Shown here piece after piece: positions 1 to 4,858 of a stretch of DNA of 5,891 bases. Each line of letters begins with the position of its first letter. Position 1 is the stretch's first letter. Source of the stretch: Chloroflexota bacterium. Lineage in GTDB: Bacteria; Chloroflexota; Dehalococcoidia; JAUQQI01. The position numbers were made by a program, and so were the translations under genes. Below the pieces are notes generated by a model. It was not told the origin of the DNA. It did not search any database and saw only the letters and a list, made by a program, of their open reading frames with translations. The stretch covers positions 1 through 5,891 of the forward strand of contig JAUQQI010000218.1 in the NCBI GenBank assembly GCA_030549955.1. Reading direction: 5' to 3'.

Positions 1-401
1 TTGCCCGCATCAAACAGGTGCATGTGTCCGCCCTTGCCCCGGCACAGGCCGGTGGCTTTGCCGAAGATCTCGGCCGCAAGTTTTTTCGGCTCAACCCCCT
101 TGGCCAGGGCGTGATGGTGGGGCCGGTGGGTGCTGACAACGGCGTCGTCGTCTTCCAGGAGGGAGCAGACCCCCACGGCCACGGCCTCCTGGCCGACGGC
201 CAGGTGCATCTCGCCCCGAATGGGTCCGGCGGCCATGTTGAACTCCGGGGTCTTGCCGATATAGTAGCGGTCGGCGATAAGCTCTTCAAAGGAGCGGATG
301 AGGGACATCTGCCGGTAGGCCTTGAGCAAGCGGTCCGCATCAAGTCCCGCCTTCGAGACCATGTACTTGAGGTCTTCCAGACTGGGCTCGGGTTTAATCA
401 T
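1..401 (-). CDS. Thiamine-diphosphate-dependent 2-oxoacid/acetoin dehydrogenase E1 component, alpha subunit (5' part, cut by window edge)
   Basis: This minus-strand gene was translated by hand. It starts at ATG 401-399 and runs off the left edge after 133 complete codons; the full family is usually about 320-370 aa. Visible family landmarks are AYRQMSLIRSFEE (res 28-40), MHLAVGQEAVAVGV (65-78), STHRPHHHALAKG (90-102), which matches the ThDP-contacting YRxH region, and ELFGK-like EIFGKATGLCRGKGGHMHLFDAG split over 111-133. E1 alpha pairs with E1 beta to decarboxylate a 2-oxoacid (pyruvate, branched-chain) or cleave acetoin, and passes the acyl group to lipoyl-E2 in the cytoplasm. The N-terminal half does not decide the substrate, so pdhA, acoA and bkdA are all possible. 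The start is firm because a perfect AGGAGGTG (413-406) lies 4 nt upstream. E1 beta and E2 would be expected beyond the left edge. Confidence 0.9.
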   Translation of the reverse strand, partial: MIKPEPSLEDLKYMVSKAGLDADRLLKAYRQMSLIRSFEELIADRYYIGKTPEFNMAAGPIRGEMHLAVGQEAVAVGVCSLLEDDDAVVSTHRPHHHALAKGVEPKKLAAEIFGKATGLCRGKGGHMHLFDAG

Positions 402-405
402 GGGC

Positions 406-413
406 CACCTCCT
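406..413 (-). promoter_or_regulatory. Ribosome binding site of the E1 alpha gene
   Basis: On the minus strand AGGAGGTG is fully complementary to the 16S anti-Shine-Dalgarno tail and lies 4 nt before ATG 401. It fixes the E1 alpha start. Seven of its bases (GGAGGTG) are also complementary to CACCTCC in the leader at about 521-515, so sequestration of the site is possible. Confidence 0.8.
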
Positions 414-461
414 CCCGAAAACTCTCCAAAAGGGGACTTATCGCACAGGGCTGGCCAGGGA

Positions 462-484
462 GCCCGGGCGCCCGGCGCCCGGGC
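462..484. repeat. Perfect GC hairpin in the E1 alpha leader
   Basis: Arms GCCCGGGCG (462-470) and CGCCCGGGC (476-484) are exact reverse complements. One further pair (471/475) gives a 10-bp stem with a 3-nt loop. It lies in the predicted leader RNA of the minus-strand E1 alpha gene, beginning one base after the stop of a possible leader ORF. No T tract follows on the minus strand, so it is not a classical intrinsic terminator. It could be a pause, attenuation or stability element. Confidence 0.5.
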
Positions 485-485
485 G

Positions 486-530
486 TCAGCTGTCCACCTG
501 CAGCACCCCGAAGCGGAGGTGAAGCCGCAC
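486..530 (-). CDS. Possible 14-codon leader peptide upstream of E1 alpha
   Basis: On the minus strand GTG (530-528) opens a frame that reads (M)RLHLRFGVLQVDS and stops at TGA 488-486. A strong Shine-Dalgarno run, GGGAGGAGG followed by AAA, sits directly before it at about 542-534. It lies wholly within the predicted 5' leader, about 45 nt after the inferred transcription start, and a GC hairpin follows its stop at once. I recognise no known leader-peptide family and there is no run of a single regulatory amino acid. The support is only the good ribosome site and the position, and GC-rich DNA can give such a frame by chance. Confidence 0.25.
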   Translation of the reverse strand: MRLHLRFGVLQVDS

Positions 531-541
531 TTTCCTCCTCC

Positions 542-565
542 CGGCCGGCCAGCTACGGCCGGCTG
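542..565. repeat. Inverted repeat at the 5' end of the E1 alpha transcript
   Basis: GCCGGCC (544-550) and GGCCGGC (557-563) form a 7-bp stem around a 6-nt loop, with weaker pairing outside. It begins roughly 10 nt after the inferred start of the minus-strand transcript. It may be a 5' stabilising hairpin or a protein-binding dyad. Confidence 0.35.
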
Positions 566-580
566 ACGCTACCCGGCTTA

Positions 581-608
581 ATTTTACCCGTCCGGCCGGG
601 CTTGTCAA
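581..608 (-). promoter_or_regulatory. Sigma70-type promoter of the E1 alpha gene
   Basis: On the minus strand the -35 is TTGACA (608-603, 6/6 consensus). A 16-nt spacer follows, then -10 TAAAAT (586-581, 5/6). Transcription would start near 574, leaving a leader of about 170 nt before ATG 401. This is the best sigma70-like match I saw in the window, and it stands in an AT-richer patch of otherwise GC-rich DNA. Confidence 0.7.
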
Positions 609-632
609 GGGCTAGGCCCGGCAAAATGAAAT

Positions 633-686
633 TTTTACCTGCTTTAACCCGGCGTTAACCTTTCCCCGGCCGGTCGCCACTAGAAT
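633..686 (+). promoter_or_regulatory. 11-bp-period TTAACC repeat operator and -10 box of the sugar dehydrogenase gene
   Basis: Three hexamers stand at exact 11-bp intervals: TTTTAC (633), TTAACC (644) and TTAACC (655). A -10-like TAGAAT (681-686, 5/6) begins 26 bp after the start of the last one. There is no good -35 hexamer at the normal spacing (ACCTTT at 658), which is typical of activator-dependent promoters. Direct repeats on one face of the helix, overlapping the -35 region, are the known layout of OmpR-family operators such as PhoB/PhoP boxes (TTAACA-like in Bacillus, GTTCACC-like in Streptomyces). Transcription would start near 693, giving a leader of about 30 nt. The array also lies 25-52 bp upstream of the divergent E1 alpha -35. 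The regulator's identity is inference. Confidence 0.5.
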
Positions 687-722
687 CGATTTGGCCGCCG
701 ATGTGAGCTGCCCGGAGTGGAC

Positions 723-2051
723 ATGAGGCACAAGTTTGGCTGGGTCGTACTGGGCGCCCTTGCCGTCATTGCGGCGGTGGCCGCCGCCCAGGTTCTCCGG
801 TCCCACACTGCCAGCCTGCAGGGGAACAGCCCCCAAGGGCCCATCAGTCCACCTGTCCAGCCAGTGGTCCCACCCCCGGATGAGGCCGCCCGGCGGCTTA
901 CAGTTCCGAGCGGGTTTGCAATTCGGATTTTCGCCCAAGGCCTCTTTAGCGGCCAGCCTGTCCCGGGGTTTGGCTCAACGGGTCCCCGCTTTATGGCCTT
1001 TAGTCCCGACGGGGACCTCTACGTGAGCATGACAGCCGGCGGCCGGATCCTGCGCCTGCCGGACCGCAACGCCGACGGCTTAGCCGACGGGGTCGAGGTG
1101 GCTATCGATGGCCTCTTTCTTCCCCACGGGCTGGAGTGGCACGACGGCTGGCTATATGTCGCCGAGGGTGACCGGGTCGAGCGGTTTCGGTTCGGGCCCG
1201 GTGGGGAGCTGGCCGACCGGGAGCTGGTAACTGATAACATCCCCCGCCCTGACTACCACGTGACCCGGACCCTCCACTTCGGCCCCGACGGCAAGCTTTA
1301 CGTTACTGTCGGGGCGCCCTGCAACGTTTGCGACCCGGAAGACCCCCGCTACGCCGCCATTTTGCGGTTCGAACCCGACGGGTCGGTCCCGAAGGACAAC
1401 CCCTTTGCCCACGACCCGGACCCCCGCCGGCGGGTTGTCTGGGCCTACGGGTTGCGCAACAGCGTTGACTTTTTCTGGACGCCGGATGGTCGCCTGTGGG
1501 CCACCCACAACGGCGTCGACCACCTGGGGGACGATTTGCCCCCTGAAGAAGTCTTGATAGAGGTCCGGTCGGGCCAGAATCACGGCTGGCCCTATTGTTA
1601 TACCCCCGGCCTTGGCCCAAACCCGGCGTGGAGCCGTCGGGAAGTTCCCGACCCGAATTTTCCGGCCCCACCCGGATTTGACTGCGGCGATACCGTACCG
1701 GCCATCTTCACCGACCTCGCCCACAGCGCCCCCCTTGGTGCAACCCCAGGGCTAAAAGCCGCCTTTCCGGCCGGCTACCAGGAGAGCGTCTACGTGGCCT
1801 ACCATGGGTCGTGGGCGACCAGTATCCAGAATGCCCGGGAGTGCAAGGTCGAACGCATTATCCTGGCCGACGGCCAGCCGGTCGGCCACCAGACGTTCGT
1901 TACCGGCTGGCGGGCGCCGGGCAAGCCCTGCGGGGATGTCGAAACATGGGGTCGACCGGCAGACGTTGTGGTTGGGCCCGACGGGGCCCTTTATATCTCC
2001 GATGACCACGGTGGCCGGATCTACCGGGTCGTCTACACTGGCACCCCTTAA
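723..2051 (+). CDS. Exported PQQ-dependent glucose/sorbosone dehydrogenase-like beta-propeller protein
   Basis: The 442-aa protein has a basic N-terminus and a hydrophobic segment (about res 5-25), so it is exported or anchored, then a Pro-rich linker (to about res 53) and a beta-propeller. Four PDG-x-L-Y/W blade motifs are visible: SPDGDLYV (about 95), GPDGKLYV (about 187), TPDGRLWA (about 253) and GPDGALYI (about 418). H179 in YHVTRTLHFGPDG matches the catalytic His region of soluble glucose/aldose dehydrogenases. WAYGLRN (about 240-246) and DDHGGRIYRV (near the C-terminus) match cofactor-contacting regions. The family oxidises sugars or related aldehydes with PQQ outside the cytoplasm; the substrate here is unknown. 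Six Cys (200, 203, 292, 321, 374, 403) could form disulfides. GTG 717 is in frame, but I prefer ATG 723 because CGGAG (713-717) lies 5 nt before it and overlaps the GTG. No PQQ synthesis gene is in the window. Confidence 0.85.
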   Translation: MRHKFGWVVLGALAVIAAVAAAQVLRSHTASLQGNSPQGPISPPVQPVVPPPDEAARRLTVPSGFAIRIFAQGLFSGQPVPGFGSTGPRFMAFSPDGDLYVSMTAGGRILRLPDRNADGLADGVEVAIDGLFLPHGLEWHDGWLYVAEGDRVERFRFGPGGELADRELVTDNIPRPDYHVTRTLHFGPDGKLYVTVGAPCNVCDPEDPRYAAILRFEPDGSVPKDNPFAHDPDPRRRVVWAYGLRNSVDFFWTPDGRLWATHNGVDHLGDDLPPEEVLIEVRSGQNHGWPYCYTPGLGPNPAWSRREVPDPNFPAPPGFDCGDTVPAIFTDLAHSAPLGATPGLKAAFPAGYQESVYVAYHGSWATSIQNARECKVERIILADGQPVGHQTFVTGWRAPGKPCGDVETWGRPADVVVGPDGALYISDDHGGRIYRVVYTGTP

Positions 2052-2092
2052 AACCTCTGGCCGCCGGGGGAGCATTAACGCGCCCTGGGGGT

Positions 2093-2146
2093 TTAACCGG
2101 ATTTTTACGCCCCCTTAATTGGCCCTTAGACACGAGCCGCTAAATT
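2093..2146 (+). promoter_or_regulatory. Four-copy 11-bp-period TTAACC-like operator and -10 box of the secreted-protein gene
   Basis: Hexamers TTAACC (2093), TTTACG (2104), TTAATT (2115) and TTAGAC (2126) begin at exact 11-bp steps. A -10-like TAAATT (2141-2146, 4/6) follows. The first three stand 48, 37 and 26 bp upstream of the -10, the same offsets as in the array before the sugar dehydrogenase gene. This suggests one OmpR/PhoB-type response regulator acts at both promoters. The fourth copy is degenerate and lies within the -35/-10 spacer. Transcription would start near 2153, with a leader of about 54 nt. Confidence 0.5.
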
Positions 2147-2188
2147 TATTCGTGGAGCCGGCGAGAGCCGGTCCAGACCAAGGCTATT

Positions 2189-2196
2189 GGGAGGAG
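2189..2196 (+). promoter_or_regulatory. Ribosome binding site of the secreted helical protein gene
   Basis: GGGAGGAG lies 10 nt before ATG 2207. The spacing is slightly long but acceptable. It supports the chosen start, which places a signal peptide at the very N-terminus. Confidence 0.65.
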
Positions 2197-2206
2197 CCAA
2201 CGACCC

Positions 2207-2851
2207 ATGATTCGACGTCTAATCCTGATTGGAGTGCCGTTACTTGCGGTGGCCTTCCTGGCCGGTGGGGTGCTGCTCGGCCGCACCTTCGCCGATACGC
2301 CCACACCTACCCCGACCCCGGCGAAAGGGCAGGCTCAGACCCTCTGGCAGGACTGGCTTAACCGGGTCGCCCGGATCCTGAACGTAACCCCGGAGCAACT
2401 GACCAATGCCTTCAAGCAGGCCGGCCGCGAAACCGTCCAGCAGGCCGTCCAGGAAGGCAAACTGACCCAGGACCAGGCCAACCGCATCCTCCAGCGCATC
2501 GACCAGGGCCAGTTCTTCTTCGGCCCCTTCTTCGGGAAATGGGGGCCGGGCGTTCACTTCGAGCTGCGTCGCCATCTGGATGCGCTGGCCGGCTTCCTGG
2601 GGATGAATACCGCCGACCTGATGAACGAGTTACGGTCCGGCAAGAGCCTGGCCCAGGTTGCTCAGGAGCACGGCAAGAGCCGGGACGAACTTAAGAGCTT
2701 CCTGACCCAGCAGTTCAACCAGGCCGTCGACCAGCTGGTTCAGCAGGGGCGGCTTACCCAGGACCAGGCCAGCAACCTGAAAAACAGGTTCCAGGCGAAC
2801 CTTGACCGGCTGATCGATTCAACCTTTAAGGCCGGTCGTGGTCGGAGGTAA
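2207..2851 (+). CDS. Small secreted helical protein with internal duplication (DUF2680-like)
   Basis: The 214-aa protein opens with MIRR and a hydrophobic stretch (about res 5-28), read as a Sec signal peptide or anchor, then a TPTPTPTP linker (31-38). The rest is predicted helical and very rich in Gln. Two copies of a helix-turn unit are visible: res 51-98, containing VQEGKLTQDQANRI, and res 148-195, containing VQQGRLTQDQASNL, exactly 97 residues apart. A related segment, LDALAGFLGMNTADLMNEL, lies at 124-142. The G-K/R-L/I-T-Q-x-Q-A pattern resembles the secreted DUF2680 family, whose function is unknown. An aromatic FFFGPFFGKW patch (103-112) separates the halves. The protein has no cysteine or catalytic motif, so a structural or envelope-binding role is more likely than enzymatic. 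It has its own promoter region and is followed by a terminator, so it is probably monocistronic. Confidence 0.75.
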   Translation: MIRRLILIGVPLLAVAFLAGGVLLGRTFADTPTPTPTPAKGQAQTLWQDWLNRVARILNVTPEQLTNAFKQAGRETVQQAVQEGKLTQDQANRILQRIDQGQFFFGPFFGKWGPGVHFELRRHLDALAGFLGMNTADLMNELRSGKSLAQVAQEHGKSRDELKSFLTQQFNQAVDQLVQQGRLTQDQASNLKNRFQANLDRLIDSTFKAGRGRR

Positions 2852-2906
2852 TCGCCAACCAGAACGGCCCCACACGCAACTTGCCTGCCTCCCCCCTTAA
2901 CCCCCT

Positions 2907-2953
2907 GGCCCTGTCGGCGGCTGGCCCGGCCGCCGGCAGGGCCTGCCCCTTTT
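2907..2953 (+). terminator. Intrinsic terminator after the secreted-protein gene, shared by convergent genes
   Basis: Positions 2907-2921 pair with 2929-2943 to give a 15-bp, very GC-rich stem with one G-U pair (2914/2936) and a 7-nt loop (2922-2928). After six bases (TGCCCC) a short T tract follows at 2950-2953. It lies 55 nt after the stop at 2851. In the opposite direction it is 24 nt beyond the stop of the convergent GAF gene (2968), but with no T tract on that side. It may still insulate both units. Confidence 0.7.
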
Positions 2954-2967
2954 ATCCGACTGCCAAA

Positions 2968-3606
2968 TTACTCCCGGCCGGACCGGGGCTGATGGGGCAG
3001 CTCCTCGGCCTCGGGCAGGGCCTCGAGACCCCAGGCTGAGTGCCAGTCCCGCAGGTCGGCCCGGAGCCGCTCGTTCTCGGCCTGGAGCTCCTGGTAGAGG
3101 CGCGCATTTTCGATGCAGAGGGCGGCGATGTCGGCGGCAGCCATCAGAAAGCGTCGCTCTTCTTCCGTAAACTCGTGGGGTTCGGCCGTGTAAACCCGGA
3201 GCACGCCGATAACCCGGTCCCGTCCCGGCAGGGGAACGACGATCACCGAGCGGATGCCCTCCCGGGCGGCGGCTTCCGGGTACTGGAAACCGGGGTCCTT
3301 GGACGCATCCTTAATCTCGACAATTTCGCCGGCAAGGGCCCGCTGGTCGACCGGGCTCCGGCTGACGGCCACCGGCCCCTTGCGCAGGTAGGCTTCGCTC
3401 AAACCGTAGGCGGCCCCAAGGACAAGCTCGTCCCCCCGGGGGGTAAGAAGTCGGATGGAGCACGCTTTAGCATCAAGCGTCCTAGCCGTGCTTTCGCAGG
3501 CGATCTGCAGGACCTTGCTCAGGTCGAGGCTTGAAGTAACCGCCTTGCAGACCTGAAAGAGGGCTTCGAAGAACCTGTTCTCTTTATCCTGCCGTTCGGT
3601 AGTCAT
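2968..3606 (-). CDS. Stand-alone GAF-domain sensor protein
   Basis: The 212-aa soluble protein has one GAF domain (about res 15-169). Typical features are FFEALFQVCKAVTSSLDLSKVL (split at 12-33), a central KACSIRLLTPRGDELVL strand pair (47-63), IRSVIVVPL (118-126), VIGVLRVY (132-139) and EFTEEERRFLMAAADIAALCIENA (145-168), the classic GAF C-terminal helix. A coiled coil (about 165-187) and a charged Pro-containing tail follow. No histidine kinase, GGDEF, PAS or DNA-binding domain is attached. GAF domains bind small ligands, haem or redox signals, so the protein may sense a metabolite or serve as a partner subunit. Cysteines are at 20, 37, 49 and 164. An in-frame TGA lies just upstream (3624-3622), so ATG 3606 is the only standard start even though its ribosome site is weak. 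It follows amrS by 57 bp on the same strand and is probably co-transcribed with it. Confidence 0.85.
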   Translation of the reverse strand: MTTERQDKENRFFEALFQVCKAVTSSLDLSKVLQIACESTARTLDAKACSIRLLTPRGDELVLGAAYGLSEAYLRKGPVAVSRSPVDQRALAGEIVEIKDASKDPGFQYPEAAAREGIRSVIVVPLPGRDRVIGVLRVYTAEPHEFTEEERRFLMAAADIAALCIENARLYQELQAENERLRADLRDWHSAWGLEALPEAEELPHQPRSGRE

Positions 3607-3663
3607 TTCACTCAGCCCCCGTCACGGTTTTCCGGTAGCTATATCCATCCCCGACGACACGAT

Positions 3664-4743
3664 TCAATGCCAGATTCCCGGGATCGTTGTCCCACACTCC
3701 GGGCACTTTCCGTCGGGCCCAAGGCGATTGTGCCGGACCTTGAACCCGTAGCGCTCAATAAGCAGGGCCCGACAGCCGGGACAGTAAGTATTTTCGAACG
3801 GCCCGACCAGCCCCGGCAAGTTGCCGGCATAGACGAACCTGAGACCCTCCGCAAGGCCGATTTCGGCGGCCCGGATCAGGTCGGCCGGTCCGGTGTCTTC
3901 GGGCTCCGTCATTCGGTAATCCTTGTGAAAGGCTGTCACATGCCAGGGTATATCCGGCGAGACCGAAGCAATAAACCGGGCGGCATCCCGAAGCTCCGCA
4001 TCCGAGTCGTTCCAGCCGGGAACCACCAGGGTTACCACCTCGACCCAGAATCCGACCTCCCAGGCCCGGCGGATAGTGTCCAGGACGTTTTCAAGCTTCC
4101 CACCAAGCTGGCGGTAATTTTTTGCCGACATGGATTTCAGGTCAATCTTATACCCGTCAAGCCACGGCCGCAGGTACGCCAGGACTTCCGGGGTGGCGTT
4201 GCCGTTGGAGACAAAGACCGTTTTGAGGCCGGCTTCCCGGGCAAGCCTGAAGATATCCACAGCCCATTCGGCCGTAATCAGGGGCTCATTATACGACGAG
4301 CCGACGACTGCGGCCCCGTAGCGGCGGGCCAGCCGGACCAGCTCCTCGGGCCGAACGTCGACGATTTCGATACCGAGGCCGGCCGCCGGGTCGCGCAGGG
4401 TCTGGGATGTAAGCCAGTTCTGGCAGTACGGGCAGTGGTAGTCACAGCCGAGCATGCCGAAGGTAAGGGTTTTCGAGCCGGGAAGCAGGTGGAAGAAGGG
4501 CTTTTTCTCGGTCGGGTCAAGCTGCAGGGGCCCAACGTAACCCCAGGGGGCGTAGAGGGTTCCGCCCTGGTTAAACCGGACTTGACAGATTCCCCGGAGG
4601 CCGTCAAGAATGACACACCGGTGGCCGCAGGCGAAACATCGGACCTTGTTATCGGTCAGCCGCTCATAGAGGATGGCCGGCCGGGTTCGTTCGTCGAGGA
4701 TATCGGCCAGGGGGGTCTGAACGCGGGTCTTTGCCCGGGCCAT
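3664..4743 (-). CDS. amrS: AmmeMemoRadiSam system radical SAM enzyme (AmrS)
   Basis: The 359-aa protein is near full length for AmrS. An N-terminal cysteine module (C36, C39, C43, C53 in VRCFACGHRC...RGICQVR) is followed by DPTEKKPFFHLLPGS (76-90), the family hallmark before the radical SAM core. GCDYHCPYCQNW holds the CxxxCxxC motif (C100, C104, C107) that binds the 4Fe-4S cluster used to cleave S-adenosylmethionine. SSYNEPLI (149-156), TVFVSNGN (175-182) and DGYKIDLKS (196-204) are core strands related to pyruvate formate-lyase activases. C-terminal CPGC (321-324) and CPEC (347-350) suggest a metal-binding tail. The reaction is not established to my knowledge; the enzyme is usually encoded with Memo and AMMECR1 proteins, and neither is in this window. 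An ATG 51 nt further upstream (4794) is in frame, but the consensus -10 lies within that extension, and AAGGGGTGG precedes ATG 4743. Confidence 0.9.
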   Translation of the reverse strand: MARAKTRVQTPLADILDERTRPAILYERLTDNKVRCFACGHRCVILDGLRGICQVRFNQGGTLYAPWGYVGPLQLDPTEKKPFFHLLPGSKTLTFGMLGCDYHCPYCQNWLTSQTLRDPAAGLGIEIVDVRPEELVRLARRYGAAVVGSSYNEPLITAEWAVDIFRLAREAGLKTVFVSNGNATPEVLAYLRPWLDGYKIDLKSMSAKNYRQLGGKLENVLDTIRRAWEVGFWVEVVTLVVPGWNDSDAELRDAARFIASVSPDIPWHVTAFHKDYRMTEPEDTGPADLIRAAEIGLAEGLRFVYAGNLPGLVGPFENTYCPGCRALLIERYGFKVRHNRLGPDGKCPECGTTIPGIWH

Positions 4744-4750
4744 GCCCGTT

Positions 4751-4759
4751 CCACCCCTT
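4751..4759 (-). promoter_or_regulatory. Ribosome binding site of amrS
   Basis: On the minus strand AAGGGGTGG lies 7 nt before ATG 4743. It favours that start over the in-frame ATG at 4794, which has only a weak upstream purine run. Confidence 0.6.
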
Positions 4760-4768
4760 CTAACTGAG

Positions 4769-4797
4769 ATTATAACTCCGGTCACCTGCCCCATAAA
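4769..4797 (-). promoter_or_regulatory. Promoter of the amrS-GAF unit
   Basis: On the minus strand the -10 is a perfect TATAAT (4774-4769). At 17-nt spacing the -35 would be TTTATG (4797-4792, 3/6), so it is weak and may need help from an activator. Transcription would start near 4762 with a leader of about 19 nt containing the Shine-Dalgarno sequence. A TTGACA at 4805-4800 is 25 nt from the -10, too far for normal use. Confidence 0.5.
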
Positions 4798-4812
4798 CCT
4801 GTCAACCTGCCG

Positions 4813-4841
4813 TTGCCAGAGCCGGCCGGCTCTGGCATACT
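4813..4841 (+). promoter_or_regulatory. Candidate promoter of the metallo-hydrolase gene
   Basis: TTGCCA (4813-4818, 5/6), a 17-nt spacer and CATACT (4836-4841, 4/6) with an extended -10 TGG just before it. Transcription would start near 4848, right at the GGGAGG ribosome site, so the leader would be only about 11 nt. The spacer is almost filled by a perfect palindrome, which favours regulated transcription. Confidence 0.4.
4814..4837. promoter_or_regulatory. Perfect 24-bp palindrome, candidate operator between amrS and the metallo-hydrolase gene
   Basis: The 12-base arm TGCCAGAGCCGG (4814-4825) is followed at once by its exact reverse complement (4826-4837) with no loop. With no loop and no T tract it is better read as a DNA-binding dyad than as a terminator. 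It spans the spacer of the putative plus-strand promoter and lies about 17 bp upstream of the amrS -35 region. A dimeric repressor or a MerR-type regulator could bind here and affect both divergent genes. No regulator gene is in the window. Confidence 0.5.
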
Positions 4842-4847
4842 CCTGCC

Positions 4848-4853
4848 GGGAGG
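4848..4853 (+). promoter_or_regulatory. Ribosome binding site that sets the metallo-hydrolase start
   Basis: GGGAGG lies 5 nt before ATG 4859. It decides the start: the frame is open back to 4742, but that extension has no family similarity that I can see, is Cys-rich and runs across the divergent promoters. Confidence 0.75.
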
Positions 4854-4858
4854 CCCGG

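Noticed and set aside
462..484. Intrinsic terminator in the E1 alpha leader
   Set aside because: The stem is strong, but no T run follows on either strand.
18..566. Plus-strand frame of 182 codons over the E1 alpha gene and its leader
   Set aside because: It is antisense to a well-supported E1 alpha reading frame with a perfect ribosome site, and its product has low-complexity Pro/Gly/Ala composition and no family features.
1152..1724. Minus-strand frame of 190 codons inside the sugar dehydrogenase gene
   Set aside because: It is a shadow of the propeller gene's third-position GC bias, with no ribosome site and no recognisable domain.
2897..2902. TTAACC in front of the terminator, and other TTAACC words inside genes (for example near 2356, 5059 and 5476), as operator sites
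   Set aside because: They are single copies without 11-bp periodic partners, which shows that the word alone is not informative; only the phased arrays are.
3667..4767. Open frame of 366 codons on the plus strand, antisense to amrS
   Set aside because: It is a mirror of the GC-rich codon use of amrS. It shows no recognisable motif, lacks a convincing ribosome site, and overlaps a clearly real radical SAM gene along its whole length.
4744..4794. 17-residue N-terminal extension of AmrS back to ATG 4794
   Set aside because: A perfect TATAAT (4774-4769) lies within it and a good ribosome site precedes ATG 4743; AmrS similarity also begins after the later start.
4800..4805. TTGACA on the minus strand as the -35 of amrS
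   Set aside because: It is 25 nt from the TATAAT box, and no -10-like sequence lies at 16-18 nt from it.
4742..4858. N-terminal 39-residue extension of the metallo-hydrolase back to ATG 4742
   Set aside because: The extension is Cys/Pro-rich, unlike the family, and covers the divergent promoter region. GGGAGG 5 nt before ATG 4859 marks a better start.
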